From Nocardia africana NBRC 100379 (lineage in GTDB: Bacteria; Actinomycetota; Actinomycetes; Mycobacteriales; Mycobacteriaceae), in assembly GCF_001612635.1 (NCBI RefSeq), contig NZ_BDAV01000009.1, positions 434,001-498,000 of the forward strand: 64,000 nucleotides of DNA. The letters run 5' to 3'. Every line of letters begins with the position of its first letter. Position 1 is the first letter of the stretch. The notes under the pieces were generated by a model, which searched no databases, was not told where the DNA came from, and saw nothing but the letters and a program-made list of their open reading frames with translations. A program made the translations under genes and the position numbers. This document shows positions 43,152 to 52,079 of the stretch, one piece after another.

Positions 43152-45010
43152 TACGCTCCCAGCTTCTCCAGCAGGCCGGACAGGGTCGCCACCGCGTCCA
43201 TGCGGGCCGTGAGGAATCCGTCCGGCCGCTGTGTGCCGCTCACCTCGGCCACCGCCTTCTCCGGTCCGGCCAGCAGTACCGTCGTCACGCCGGCGTCGCG
43301 CAGCTGCTGCACGGCGGGCGCGGCCTCGGTGCCGTAACGGGCGTCGCTGCCGCACAGCACCGCCATCGTCGCTCCGGAATCCGTTGCGGCCGAGCCGATC
43401 GCGGAGGTCTCCAGCGCTCCCGGGTTCACCGTTTCGATGCCGCCGGAGGCCAGCACGTTCGCGGCGAAGGTCACGCGCACGTTGTGTTCGGCAACCGGGC
43501 CCAGCGGTACCAGCAGCGCACGCGGCCGGCGGCCGTGGGCGGCCAGGTAGGCGTCGGAACGGTTGCGCAGCGTCTCGAAGGCCGCGCCGTAGCGGGCTAC
43601 CCCGTTCGTGTGGCGCGCGGCCTCGGACAGCGGTTCCTCGGCGAGGTTCGGGAATTCGTTGACGCCGGTGACCGCGGTGCGGCGGTGGGCGATATCGGAT
43701 TCGCGGCGGGTCCGGGTATCGGCGATACGCTCGGCCAGCACGCCGGACTCCAACGCGGCGCGGTATCCGCCGGCGCGTTCGAGCTCCTGCATGAACGACC
43801 ACGCCGCACCGGCCACATCCGCGGTGAGGCTCTCCACGTGCCAGGAACCCGCGCCCGGGTCCTGCACATGTCCGAGATGCGACTCCTCGAGCAGCAGCAG
43901 TTGCGTGTTGCGTGCCATGCGCTCCGAGAACGCTTGCGACACACCGAGTTCCCCGGGCGGCAGGGCAGCGTCGAACGGCAGCACGGTGACCAGGTCCGCG
44001 CCGCCCACACCGGCGCCGAACGCGGCCAGGGTGGTGCGCAGCATGTTCACCCACGGATCGCGCCGGCTCAGCATCGCTTCCGAGGTGACCGCGTGCTGCG
44101 GCGCGTTGCCGAAGTCGGGCGCTCCCGACTCGTGGGCGACGCGGGCCCACAGCCGCCGGGCGGCCCGGAATTTGGCGATCGTCTCGAACTGGTCGTCGGT
44201 CGCCGCCAGCCGGAAACTCACCTGATCCAGCGCATCGGCGACATCGAGGCCGGCGTCGGTGAGCGCGCGCAGGTAGTCCAGGCCCGCGGCGACGGCCGCG
44301 CCGATCTCCTGGGCGTCGGACGCGCCGGCGTTGTGGAAGACCGTGCCGTCCACCGTGATCGCGCGGACGGTCTCGGTGCGGCCGGTGGCGGTGCGCGCCA
44401 GCTCGACCGCGGCGTCGAGGTCGATGTCGGTCACTCCGGCGAAGCGGCTGGTCAGCGGCGCCGCGCCGAGGAAGATGTGGATGTCGGAGCGGTCGGCCAC
44501 CTCGTAGCCGTCGAGCAGGCTCAGCACCTGCGCGGCGGCGGCCGGGGTGTCCGCGCCCGCCCGCAGGCTCAGGGGAGCCAACTCGAACAGCAGGCCGCGC
44601 AGCGTGTCCGCCAGCCCGGCCACCGGGATGCCGTTCTCGCCGACCCCGAGCCAGACGGAGCTGACGCCGTTCTCCAAAGCGGCGAGAATCTCCTCGTTGA
44701 CGACGGCCGGATCCGTTCCGCCGAAGCGGGCGCTGACATGCCAGCCCCGGTGCACGTCCCGGGTGGCCTCGTTCCCGCGCACGAACGGGAACTGTCCCGG
44801 CAGCGGCTGTTCGGGCAGTTCGTCGCGACGGGTGTACAGCGGCGCGACGGTCACTCCGTCGTAATTGGTGACCTCGAGCAGGCGCTCCGGCTCGTCACCG
44901 AGTTCGGACGCCTCGACCTTGCGGGACTTGGCCAGCACTCCGGCCACACCCTTGCGCCATGCGGCGTATCCGGGCACGGTGTCCGCACCCGGATCTGAAC
45001 CAATCGGCAT
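43151..45010 (-). CDS. mutA: Methylmalonyl-CoA mutase small subunit
   Basis: 619 aa from ATG 45010. It is a paralogue of MutB with the same barrel but degenerate active-site and B12 motifs; the equivalent of the DxHxxG segment is missing, as expected for the non-catalytic subunit. SSVWLGVGENG, VFHNAGASDAQE, and LLLEESHLGHVQDPGAGSWHVE are recognisable. First gene of mutA-mutB-meaB, divergent from the TVP38 gene over 245 bp, as I recall for mycobacteria. Confidence 0.94.
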   Translation of the reverse strand: MPIGSDPGADTVPGYAAWRKGVAGVLAKSRKVEASELGDEPERLLEVTNYDGVTVAPLYTRRDELPEQPLPGQFPFVRGNEATRDVHRGWHVSARFGGTDPAVVNEEILAALENGVSSVWLGVGENGIPVAGLADTLRGLLFELAPLSLRAGADTPAAAAQVLSLLDGYEVADRSDIHIFLGAAPLTSRFAGVTDIDLDAAVELARTATGRTETVRAITVDGTVFHNAGASDAQEIGAAVAAGLDYLRALTDAGLDVADALDQVSFRLAATDDQFETIAKFRAARRLWARVAHESGAPDFGNAPQHAVTSEAMLSRRDPWVNMLRTTLAAFGAGVGGADLVTVLPFDAALPPGELGVSQAFSERMARNTQLLLLEESHLGHVQDPGAGSWHVESLTADVAGAAWSFMQELERAGGYRAALESGVLAERIADTRTRRESDIAHRRTAVTGVNEFPNLAEEPLSEAARHTNGVARYGAAFETLRNRSDAYLAAHGRRPRALLVPLGPVAEHNVRVTFAANVLASGGIETVNPGALETSAIGSAATDSGATMAVLCGSDARYGTEAAPAVQQLRDAGVTTVLLAGPEKAVAEVSGTQRPDGFLTARMDAVATLSGLLEKLGA

Positions 45011-45255
45011 CGCTGCTGTACCTCTTCCACTCGACTCCGATACTTCACTCGTACCGGATACCTACGCTGGGACCCAACACTTCGCAGCGCCTTCGCAACC
45101 GCCTGTGTGACCCCTTCACAGTGCGACGGGCGTGCGATATCGGCAGGTCGACGACCAGTTCGGTTAACGATCATTCATCAACCTTCATTCGATGCTAGCC
45201 CGGTGTTCGCATACTCTTCGCACAGCCTCGCCATACCGACCGGTAACCTGTCGCG

Positions 45256-45966
45256 GTGCCGAGGACGACGAATGTGGCCTTGCGACTCCTGCGCAACAGA
45301 CGGGTCGTGATGCTCGCGATCCTCGCGGCCGCGCTGGTCGCGGTCGCCGTACTGGCACCGCATCCGGCCCCGCAGCAGATCCGGGAATGGGCCGATTCGG
45401 TCGGCCCGATGTTCCCGCTGCTGTTCTTTCTCGTCCACGCGCTCGTGACGGTGGCGCCGTTTCCACGCACGGTCTTCACGCTCAGCGCCGGGCTGTTGTT
45501 CGGGCCGATTCTCGGCATCGCCCTCGCGGTGGCCGCGACGACGGTCAGCGCGGTGCTGGCGTTGCTGCTCGTGCGAGCCCTGGATCGGGAGCAGGTCGCC
45601 GCGCGGCTGAACCATCCAGCGGTACAGGCGGTGGATCGGCGGCTGGCCCGGCGCGGCTGGCTCGCGGTCGGATCGCTGCGGCTGATCGCACCGGTGCCGT
45701 TCTCGGTGATCAACTACTGCGCCGGATTGTCCTCGGTGCGGATGATGCCGTATCTGCTGGCCACCTTCGTGGGCATCATCCCCGGCACCATCGGCGTCGT
45801 CGTCCTCGGGGACGCGCTGACCGGCCGCACGAATCCGGGCCTGCTGGTGCTCTCGGGCGTCTGCATCACCATCGGCGTGATCGGTCTGATCGTCGACGCT
45901 CGCTGGGGCGCCGACCAGTTCGCGGCACTGCCCACCGACGCGGCCGAGGAACCGGCACCGCACTGA
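45256..45966 (+). CDS. TVP38/TMEM64 (DedA-like) membrane protein
   Basis: 236 aa from GTG 45256. About six hydrophobic helices with the SNARE-associated Golgi protein core FPRTVFTLSAGLLFGPILG and LRLIAPVPFSVINYCAGL, then VGIIPGTIGVVVLGDAL. The family is linked to lipid scrambling or transport and membrane homeostasis in other organisms; function here is unknown. It is divergent from mutA, matching Rv1491c next to Rv1492 in M. tuberculosis. Confidence 0.88.
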   Translation: MPRTTNVALRLLRNRRVVMLAILAAALVAVAVLAPHPAPQQIREWADSVGPMFPLLFFLVHALVTVAPFPRTVFTLSAGLLFGPILGIALAVAATTVSAVLALLLVRALDREQVAARLNHPAVQAVDRRLARRGWLAVGSLRLIAPVPFSVINYCAGLSSVRMMPYLLATFVGIIPGTIGVVVLGDALTGRTNPGLLVLSGVCITIGVIGLIVDARWGADQFAALPTDAAEEPAPH

Positions 45967-45991
45967 CACGAAGACCGCGTGATAGGACGGG

Positions 45992-46070
45992 CCGAAAGTG
46001 ATCGGCTCGCGCTGCGCACAATCATTGCCCCGCGTCCCTGGCGGGACCAGAGTGCCTGTATCACTTTCGG
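45992..46070. promoter_or_regulatory. 11-bp inverted sites flanking the IclR promoter
   Basis: CCGAAAGTGAT (45992-46002) and ATCACTTTCGG (46060-46070) are perfectly complementary over 11 bp and separated by 57 bp. The second lies 17 bp upstream of the IclR ATG. Candidate autoregulatory sites that would allow DNA looping; a very long-range terminator hairpin for the TVP38 gene is the alternative. Confidence 0.5.
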
Positions 46071-46087
46071 TCCCGGCAGGAGGATGT

Positions 46088-46849
46088 ATGGCCGCCACCG
46101 ATGAACCGCGTTCGGGCGCACGCGCTGTCGATCGTGCGATCGCGGTGCTCAATTGCTTCGACGGCGACGACCCCGAGTTGTCGGTCAGCGAACTGGCACA
46201 GCAGACCGGCCTGCCCGTCAGCACGACCCACCGGCTGCTGCAGGCGCTCGTCCGCGGGCGGCTGCTGGAACAGGACCGCGCCAACGACCGCTACCGCATC
46301 GGGCACGGGCTCGCGTCGCTGGCGCGGCCCGCGCTGACCCGGCTCGGCCTCGATTCGGCGGCGCCGCATCTCTACGCGCTGGCTGCCAACATTCGCATCT
46401 CGGTCACTCTCAGCGTGCCCGACTCGCGCGACGCGCTGACCGTCTTCCAGGCGCGGCCGCCGGTCTCGTTCTGCCCCAACCAGATACCGCGGCCACGGCG
46501 CCCGCTGCGGTCCAGCGCGGCCGGGCACGCCCTGCTGGCGTTCTCCCCCGTCGACCGTCTGATCGAGTCCTACGCCACCCGGAACGAATCGGATACGCCG
46601 GCGGCGGCCGATCTCGACCGAGTGCGCCGCGCCGGATTCGCCGTCGAGGTCATCGACAGCGACGATCCGATCCGGTCGGTCGCGGTACCGATCGTCGGAC
46701 CCGGCCGGCAGGTACGCGGCGCGCTCTGTGTGCAGGCTCGGTCGGCACGCCTCGACACCGAACTGATGCGCTCGATCCTGCCCCCGATGCGTCATATCGC
46801 GAACCGCATCGGCCCACTGTTGCACGCCGAACCCGACACCGCCGCGTAA
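46088..46849 (+). CDS. IclR-family transcriptional regulator
   Basis: 253 aa from ATG 46088 (GGAGG upstream). The winged HTH (about 15-75) has LSVSELAQQTGLPVSTTHRLLQALVRGRLLEQD; the C-terminal IclR ligand domain has ARPPVSFCPNQIPRPRRPLRSSAAGHALLAF and PIVGPGRQVRGALCVQ. IclR proteins sense organic acids or aromatics. The adjacent sulfonate-type transporter operon downstream on the same strand is a possible target; no copy of the 11-bp site is seen there. Confidence 0.92.
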   Translation: MAATDEPRSGARAVDRAIAVLNCFDGDDPELSVSELAQQTGLPVSTTHRLLQALVRGRLLEQDRANDRYRIGHGLASLARPALTRLGLDSAAPHLYALAANIRISVTLSVPDSRDALTVFQARPPVSFCPNQIPRPRRPLRSSAAGHALLAFSPVDRLIESYATRNESDTPAAADLDRVRRAGFAVEVIDSDDPIRSVAVPIVGPGRQVRGALCVQARSARLDTELMRSILPPMRHIANRIGPLLHAEPDTAA

Positions 46850-47011
46850 GCCCATGGCGCGGCCCGCATTTCGGCCGCGGAATTATCCTCACGCTGATTT
46901 CCACACTGTGAAACCACCGTTGCTCACCAGCACGGACGACCGCACCATGTGATCAACGCAGGTGACGGCGATCCGCATCGCCGGTCCGAGCACTCTCCGA
47001 AGAGGCACCCG

Positions 47012-47089
47012 ATGAACGTCTCCCGACCACTGACGCGCCGGCGCACGGTCGATCTCATGCGCGTCCCGCACGGGATCTGTCGCGCCTGA
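47012..47089 (+). CDS. Cysteine-ending actinobacterial leader peptide (25 aa)
   Basis: ATG 47012 follows AAGAGG at about 6 nt and reads 25 codons, containing LTRRRTVDLMRV and ending in GICRA with Cys23. The pattern (R)RRxVDLxRV with a Cys near the C terminus matches short leader peptides found upstream of sulfur-assimilation genes in many actinobacteria. It sits 116 bp before the sulfonate-type ABC operon. Ribosome stalling at the Cys codon under cysteine starvation would change folding of the downstream RNA. A small hairpin (47157-47174; stem CACGCG/CGCGTG) lies between it and the first transporter gene. Confidence 0.8.
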   Translation: MNVSRPLTRRRTVDLMRVPHGICRA

Positions 47090-47205
47090 ACGGGCGCCAT
47101 CGCCGTCGCCGAAAGCCCCTGCCAGGCACTTCGTTTCGCCGATCTACCGGTCACCGCACGCGGATGTGCGCGTGGCCGCAGACGCATTCAGTGAAAGAAC
47201 CGATC

Positions 47206-48285
47206 ATGTTGTCGTTCAGACGACCCCGGGTCGTGCGCGCGTTCGCCGCCGTCCTCGCCCTGCCCGTACTCGCCGCGCTCGCCGCCGGCTGCTCGAGTTC
47301 GGGCGCCGGCACCACCTCCGACGGGAAGACCATCCTTCGTTACCAGGGTCAGGCCGGCACCGTCACGCCCTACGAGCTCGCCGCCGACCTCGGCTACTTC
47401 TCCAAGGTCGAGCTGAAGTGGGAAGGCGACACCACCAGTGGTCCGGCCAATATCCAGGCCGCCACCACCAAGCAGATCGAATTCGGCAGCGCGTTCAACG
47501 GCGCGGTCGTCAAGCTCATCGCCGGCGGGGCACCGGTGACCTCGGTGCTCAGTTCCTACGGCGCCGACGGGCAGAGCTTCACCGGCTACTACGTCCGTGA
47601 CGATTCGGGTATCACGACCGCCCGGGATCTGATCGGGAAGAAGGTCGGCGTCAACACTCTCGGCGCCCATCACGAATTCATCACCCGGCAGTGGCTGCAC
47701 GATCAAGGGCTCACCGACGACGAGATCAAACAGGTGCAACTCGTCGTGCTGCCGCCGGTCAACACCGAGGACGCGCTGCGCAAGGGGCAGATCGACGCGG
47801 CGGCACTGGGCGGCCCGCTACAGGACATCGCGCTGGCGCACGGGGGCATCCACGCGCTCTACACCGACAAGGGACTGTTCGGCGAATTCGACTACGGCAC
47901 ATACGTCTTCCGCAACGACTACATCGCCGGCCATCAGGACGCGGTGGCCGATTTCGTGCAGGGCACGGCCCGCGCGACGCGGTGGCTGCAGATCACGCCG
48001 CACGATCAGGCGGTGGCCCGCCTGGCCGACATCATCCACAAGCGCGGCCGCAACGAGAACACCAAGCTGCTCGACTCCTACAAATCGTCCGGAATTCCGG
48101 TGCCCGGCGCGGTGATCCAGGAGCGAGAACTGCAGATCTGGATCGACTGGCTGGTCCGCAACGGTGAACTGCCGGCCGGGAAATTCGCGGCCAAGGATCT
48201 CTACACCAACAAGTTCAACCCCTACGCCAACGGTACCTACCCCGCCGAGAGCGGGCCGACCGGAGAGGTGGTGGCCGCCAAATGA
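47206..48285 (+). CDS. ABC transporter substrate-binding lipoprotein (sulfonate/nitrate/taurine type)
   Basis: 359 aa from ATG 47206 (GAAAGAA upstream). Signal peptide with lipobox AALAAGC (Cys29). The mature part matches the SsuA/TauA/NrtA fold: TPYELAADLGYFSKVELKWEGDT, SGPANIQAATTKQIEFGSAFNGAVVKLIAGGAPV, and ARDLIGKKVGVNTLGAHHEF. First structural gene of the operon; it hands substrate to the permease and ATPase that follow. The leader peptide suggests a sulfur-containing substrate. Its stop overlaps the ATPase start (ATGA). Confidence 0.92.
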   Translation: MLSFRRPRVVRAFAAVLALPVLAALAAGCSSSGAGTTSDGKTILRYQGQAGTVTPYELAADLGYFSKVELKWEGDTTSGPANIQAATTKQIEFGSAFNGAVVKLIAGGAPVTSVLSSYGADGQSFTGYYVRDDSGITTARDLIGKKVGVNTLGAHHEFITRQWLHDQGLTDDEIKQVQLVVLPPVNTEDALRKGQIDAAALGGPLQDIALAHGGIHALYTDKGLFGEFDYGTYVFRNDYIAGHQDAVADFVQGTARATRWLQITPHDQAVARLADIIHKRGRNENTKLLDSYKSSGIPVPGAVIQERELQIWIDWLVRNGELPAGKFAAKDLYTNKFNPYANGTYPAESGPTGEVVAAK

Positions 48286-49115
48286 GCGACACGGCAATCA
48301 AACTCGCGCTCGACGCGGTGCGGAAGGAATTTCCCGCGCGGGGCGCCGGAACCCCCTTCACGGCCCTGGAGAACATCACCGTGGACGTGCGCGACGGTGA
48401 ATTCCTCGTGCTGGTCGGCCCCAGCGGCTCGGGTAAGTCGACCCTGCTGGATCTGCTGGGCGGGCTGACCCGGCCGACTCACGGGACGATCCTGCTCGAC
48501 GGCCGGCCGGTCACCGGCCCCGGGCTCGATCGGGGCATCGTCTTCCAGCAGTACGCGCTGCTGCCGTGGCGCACCGCGCGCGGCAATATCGAGTTCGGCT
48601 TGGAGGCCAAGCGCATTCGCCGGCGCGAGCGCCGCCGGATCGCGGACGACTATCTGGCATTGGTCGGCCTCACCGGCTTCGGCGACCGGTACCCGCACGA
48701 ATTGTCCGGCGGCATGAAGCAGCGCGTAGCCATCGCGCGCAGCCTCGCCTTCGATCCCGAGGTGCTGCTGATGGACGAGCCGTTCGCCGCGCTCGACGCG
48801 CAGACCCGCGAATCGCTGCAGGACGAGCTGCTGCGCATCTGGCGCACCACCGGCAAGACCATCCTGTTCATCACCCACGACATCAACGAAGCCGTCTATC
48901 TGGGGCAACGGGTGGCCGTGCTCACCTCCAGGCCGGGACGGGTCAAGGCGGTGGTCGATATCGACCTCGACCGCGACACCGACCCGGACGCCGACATCCG
49001 CTCCAGCGAACACTTCAGCGAAGTCCGTCACCGGATCTGGTCGCTGCTGCACGACGAGGTGGCCCGCGCGCAGGGTCTCGAGCAGGCCGACCTCGCGGCC
49101 ACCGACAGGAGGTAA
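48282..49115 (+). CDS. ABC transporter ATP-binding subunit (SsuB/TauB-like)
   Basis: 277 aa. Walker A GPSGSGKST, Q-loop FQQYALLPW, signature LSGGMKQR, Walker B LLMDEPFAALD and H-loop ITHDINEA are all intact. The PWRTARGNIEFGLE segment is typical of the nitrate/sulfonate/taurine importer ATPases. Overlaps the binding-protein gene and is 4 bp from the permease. Confidence 0.94.
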   Translation: MSDTAIKLALDAVRKEFPARGAGTPFTALENITVDVRDGEFLVLVGPSGSGKSTLLDLLGGLTRPTHGTILLDGRPVTGPGLDRGIVFQQYALLPWRTARGNIEFGLEAKRIRRRERRRIADDYLALVGLTGFGDRYPHELSGGMKQRVAIARSLAFDPEVLLMDEPFAALDAQTRESLQDELLRIWRTTGKTILFITHDINEAVYLGQRVAVLTSRPGRVKAVVDIDLDRDTDPDADIRSSEHFSEVRHRIWSLLHDEVARAQGLEQADLAATDRR

Positions 49116-49119
49116 CACC

Positions 49120-50016
49120 ATGTCCACCACACTGCCCGTCACCGCCGAAGCCGTCCGGGTGCCGAAGAAGCCCTCCCCCTCGGCCGCGAGTGCGGCCGAG
49201 GCCCCCGCTGGCTCCACCTCCGGCTCGGGGCGGCAGCTGGCCGCCCTGGCCGGTCGCTGGGGCTGGCGGCTGTTCAAGCCCGTCCTGGTCATCGGCCTGT
49301 TCCTGGCCTTCTGGGAGCTCGCGCCCCGCTTCGGCCTGGTCGATCAGATCTTCCTGCCGCCGTTCTCCACCGTGGTGCAGCGCGGGGACGAACTGATCCG
49401 CAACGGCCAGCTCTGGGACAACACCTCGGCCAGCCTGGGCCGGTCCCTGGTCGGGTTCGCGATCGCGGTGGCGTGCGCCGTTCCGGCCGGCGTCGCCATC
49501 GCGTGGTACAAGCCGGTGGCCGACTTCGTGAACCCGCTGCTGGAGCTGTTCCGCAATACCGCGGCGCTGGCGCTGCTGCCGGTGTTCATCCTGATCCTCG
49601 GGATCGGCGAGACCTCCAAGGTCGCGATCGTGGTGTACGCGGGCTTCTTCCCGATTCTGCTCAACACCATCAGCGGTGTCCGGTCGGTGGATCCGTTGCT
49701 GATCAAATCGGCTGTATCCCTGGGCTTCTCGCCGATACGACTGTTTCAGAAGGTGATTCTGCCCGCCGCGGTGCCGACCATCTTCACCGGCATCCGGATG
49801 GCGGCCTCGGCCTCCATCCTGGTCCTGATCGCCACCGAAATGGCCGGTGCGCGAGCGGGTCTCGGCTATCTCATCACCGCCGCACAGCAGAATTTCCAGA
49901 TCCCCGACATGTACGTCGGCATCGTCGCCATCGCGATCGTCGGCCTGGTCTACAACGCCGTACTCGTCGCGATCGAACGTCGCCTCACCCGCTGGCGCCC
50001 GCAATCCGATCGCTGA
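49120..50016 (+). CDS. ABC transporter permease (SsuC/TauC-like)
   Basis: 298 aa from ATG 49120 (AGGAGG upstream). A Pro/Ala-rich cytosolic N-terminal tail (1-40) precedes about six helices. The BPD_transp_1 motif region GVRSVDPLLIKSAVSLGFSPIRLFQKVILPAAVPTIFTGIRMAAS carries the conserved EAA-like loop. With the two preceding genes it completes an importer. Confidence 0.93.
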   Translation: MSTTLPVTAEAVRVPKKPSPSAASAAEAPAGSTSGSGRQLAALAGRWGWRLFKPVLVIGLFLAFWELAPRFGLVDQIFLPPFSTVVQRGDELIRNGQLWDNTSASLGRSLVGFAIAVACAVPAGVAIAWYKPVADFVNPLLELFRNTAALALLPVFILILGIGETSKVAIVVYAGFFPILLNTISGVRSVDPLLIKSAVSLGFSPIRLFQKVILPAAVPTIFTGIRMAASASILVLIATEMAGARAGLGYLITAAQQNFQIPDMYVGIVAIAIVGLVYNAVLVAIERRLTRWRPQSDR

Positions 50017-50046
50017 AGCACAACACCGAAGGGACGACGACGCTCG

Positions 50047-51390
50047 ATGTCGCCATCACCGAAAACCTTTCATCTCAACGCCTTTCTGATGGGCGTCGGC
50101 CACCACGAAGCCGCCTGGCGCCATCCGCGCACGGAGGCACGGCGCGTACTGGACGTGAAGCATTTCCAGGAATTGGGCCGCATCGCCGAGCGCGGCAAAC
50201 TGGATTCGGTCTTCTTCGCCGACGGTCTGGCGGTGGGTCCGCGCATTCAGCGCAATACGCTCGCGGTGTTCGAACCGGTGACACTGCTGTCGGCCATCGC
50301 CGCTGCGACCGAACATATCGGTCTCATCGCGACGGCCTCGACCACCTATAACGAACCGTTCAATCTGGCCCGGAAATTCGCCTCGCTCGACCACATCAGC
50401 GGCGGCCGGGCCGGATGGAACATCGTCACCTCCGGCACGGCCGACGAGGCCTACAATTTCGGCTACGACGCCATTCCCGACCATGCCCGCCGATATGAGC
50501 GCGCCACCGAATTCGTCGATGTCGCGTTGCAGTTGTGGGACAGCTGGGAGTCCTCGGCCATCGTGCTCGACCCCGAGGCCGGGGTCTTCGCCGACCCGGA
50601 CAAGGTCCACACCATCGACTACGACAGCGACCGGTTCCGGGTGCGCGGTCCGCTGAACTCCCCGCGCGGTCCGCAGGGCCGGCCACTGCTGGTACAGGCC
50701 GGATCTTCCGAGAGCGGAAAGGAATTCGCCGCCCGCTACGCCGAGGCGGTGTTCACCGCACAGCGCAGCCTCGGGGACGGGCAGCGCTTCTATCGCGACC
50801 TGAAATCACGGCTGCCGAAGTACGGCCGCGGCGCCGACGAGCTGAAGGTGCTACCCGGCCTGGTGCCCTACATCGCCGATACGCCCGCCGAGGCGGTGGC
50901 GCTGGAGCAGGAGTTCACCGATCTCATCTCCCCCGACTACGCGGTGCGCCAGCTGTCCACGCAGCTGGGCATCGATCTGACCGGCCATCCGCTCGACGCG
51001 CCGTTGCCGCCGCTGCCGGTGGAGAGCGAGATCGAAGGCAACAAGTCCCGGTTCACGCTGGTCAAGGAGTTGGCCACGCAAGAGCAGCTGACCGTGCGGC
51101 AGCTGATCGGCAAACTCGGCGGCGGGCGCGGGCATCGCAGCTTCGCCGGCACACCGGAGCAGATCGCCGACGAACTGCAGACCTGGTTCGAGGCCGGCGC
51201 GGCGGACGGATTCAACATCATGCCGCCGTACCTGCCCGGCGGACTCACCGACTTCGTCGACCGGGTGGTGCCGATCCTGCAGGAACGCGGCCTGTTCCGC
51301 ACCGAGTACACCGCCGATACCTTGCGCGGGCACTACGGACTCGCGCCGGTGGAGAGCCGTTTCACGACGGGAGCCGCGATCAGCGCCTGA
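50047..51390 (+). CDS. LLM-class flavin-dependent monooxygenase (NtaA/SnaA/DszA-like)
   Basis: 447 aa from ATG 50047. Family features: NAFLMGVGHHEAAWRHP, DSVFFADGLAVG, ATASTTYNEPFNLARKFASLDHISGGRAGWNIVTS, HARRYERATEFVDVALQLWDSW and GRPLLVQAGSSESGKEFAARYAEAVFTAQ. It uses FMNH2 from a separate reductase, not seen here. Given the leader peptide and importer, it likely oxidatively cleaves an imported sulfonate, sulfone or related organosulfur compound to release sulfite; related NtaA enzymes cleave aminopolycarboxylates instead. A strong hairpin follows. Confidence 0.9.
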   Translation: MSPSPKTFHLNAFLMGVGHHEAAWRHPRTEARRVLDVKHFQELGRIAERGKLDSVFFADGLAVGPRIQRNTLAVFEPVTLLSAIAAATEHIGLIATASTTYNEPFNLARKFASLDHISGGRAGWNIVTSGTADEAYNFGYDAIPDHARRYERATEFVDVALQLWDSWESSAIVLDPEAGVFADPDKVHTIDYDSDRFRVRGPLNSPRGPQGRPLLVQAGSSESGKEFAARYAEAVFTAQRSLGDGQRFYRDLKSRLPKYGRGADELKVLPGLVPYIADTPAEAVALEQEFTDLISPDYAVRQLSTQLGIDLTGHPLDAPLPPLPVESEIEGNKSRFTLVKELATQEQLTVRQLIGKLGGGRGHRSFAGTPEQIADELQTWFEAGAADGFNIMPPYLPGGLTDFVDRVVPILQERGLFRTEYTADTLRGHYGLAPVESRFTTGAAISA

Positions 51391-51406
51391 CCGGCGGATA
51401 CAACGC

Positions 51407-51444
51407 GACAGGCCCCTTCCGGGTAGATCCGGGAGGGGCCTGTC
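51407..51444. terminator. 16-bp stem hairpin between the LLM monooxygenase and rpf
   Basis: Arms 51407-51422 and 51429-51444 pair with one G/U-compatible mismatch around a 6-nt loop, between convergent stops at 51390 and 51487. Bidirectional terminator. Confidence 0.78.
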
Positions 51445-51486
51445 TGCACGCTGTGTATGCGGACGAACCGCGGGCGGAGGCGAACC

Positions 51487-51822
51487 TTACAGGTTGGCGC
51501 CACACACCGGCCAGGCGCCGGGGCCCTGGCTGGCGAGCACGTTCTCCGCGACGCGGATCTGCTCGGCGCGGCTGGCGTTGGCCGGATTGCCACTGCCGCC
51601 GTTGGCGTTCCAGGTGCTCTGGGTGAACTGCAGGCCGCCGTAGAAACCGTTTCCGGTGTCGGCGCCCCAGTTGCCGCTGGCCTCGCACTGTGCCACGGCA
51701 TCCCAGTCGTGTCCGCCGTCGGCAGACGCGGTAGCGGTCAGGCCGAAGGGGACGGCGACGATGGCGCCGGCGACGGCGGCGAAGCCGAGTGCGCGAGTGC
51801 TGAACTTACGGTTACGAGACAT
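51487..51822 (-). CDS. Resuscitation-promoting factor-like secreted muralytic enzyme (RpfC/E type)
   Basis: 111 aa: a signal peptide (1-34, cleavage near ATASA-DG) and a single transglycosylase-like Rpf domain. Catalytic Glu47 is in AQCEASGNW, with Cys46 and Cys107 (WPVCGA) for the disulfide, and FYGGLQFTQSTWNANGG. It cleaves peptidoglycan and promotes regrowth of dormant cells. No other domain (LysM, G5) is attached, so it matches RpfC/RpfE. Its long structured leader and A/T-rich promoter lie upstream. Confidence 0.94.
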   Translation of the reverse strand: MSRNRKFSTRALGFAAVAGAIVAVPFGLTATASADGGHDWDAVAQCEASGNWGADTGNGFYGGLQFTQSTWNANGGSGNPANASRAEQIRVAENVLASQGPGAWPVCGANL

Positions 51823-51827
51823 GTGGT

Positions 51828-51950
51828 TTTTCCTGCCTGCGCCCAGCCGGCCCGATGGTGACGATCTCGGGTCCCTGCCCCCAGGGATGTTGGGGTCGAA
51901 CTCGAACCGCGGGACAGGGTTGCCGGTGTTCAGCGATTCGAGCGTCAGCC
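51828..51950 (-). ncRNA. Candidate c-di-AMP (ydaO/yuaA) riboswitch-like leader of rpf
   Basis: On the minus strand the leader has GCTGAACACCGGCAACC near 51942-51920, a compact hairpin TCCCTGGGGGCAGGGA, and a terminal GGGCGCAGGCAGG block just before the rpf ribosome-site region. Rpf genes of actinobacteria are often preceded by c-di-AMP riboswitches, and the order of blocks resembles that class, but the match was made from memory and not by covariance model. It may be an unrelated structured 5' UTR. Confidence 0.35.
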
Positions 51951-52079
51951 CGGAATTCCGAGCTGCAGACGACGGTAACGGAGAAATCTCGATACATCAC
52001 GTTGCGATAACAACGGAACTGTCTCAACCCAACGTGGAGGATATTCACGTTTACGCAGCGCATGGTGCGATAAACGCGC

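Noticed and set aside
45060..45240. Several TTCGCA hexamers in the mutA divergent promoter as PrpR-like sites
   Set aside because: They lack the TTTGC...GCAAA core and are simple hexamers, so chance cannot be excluded.
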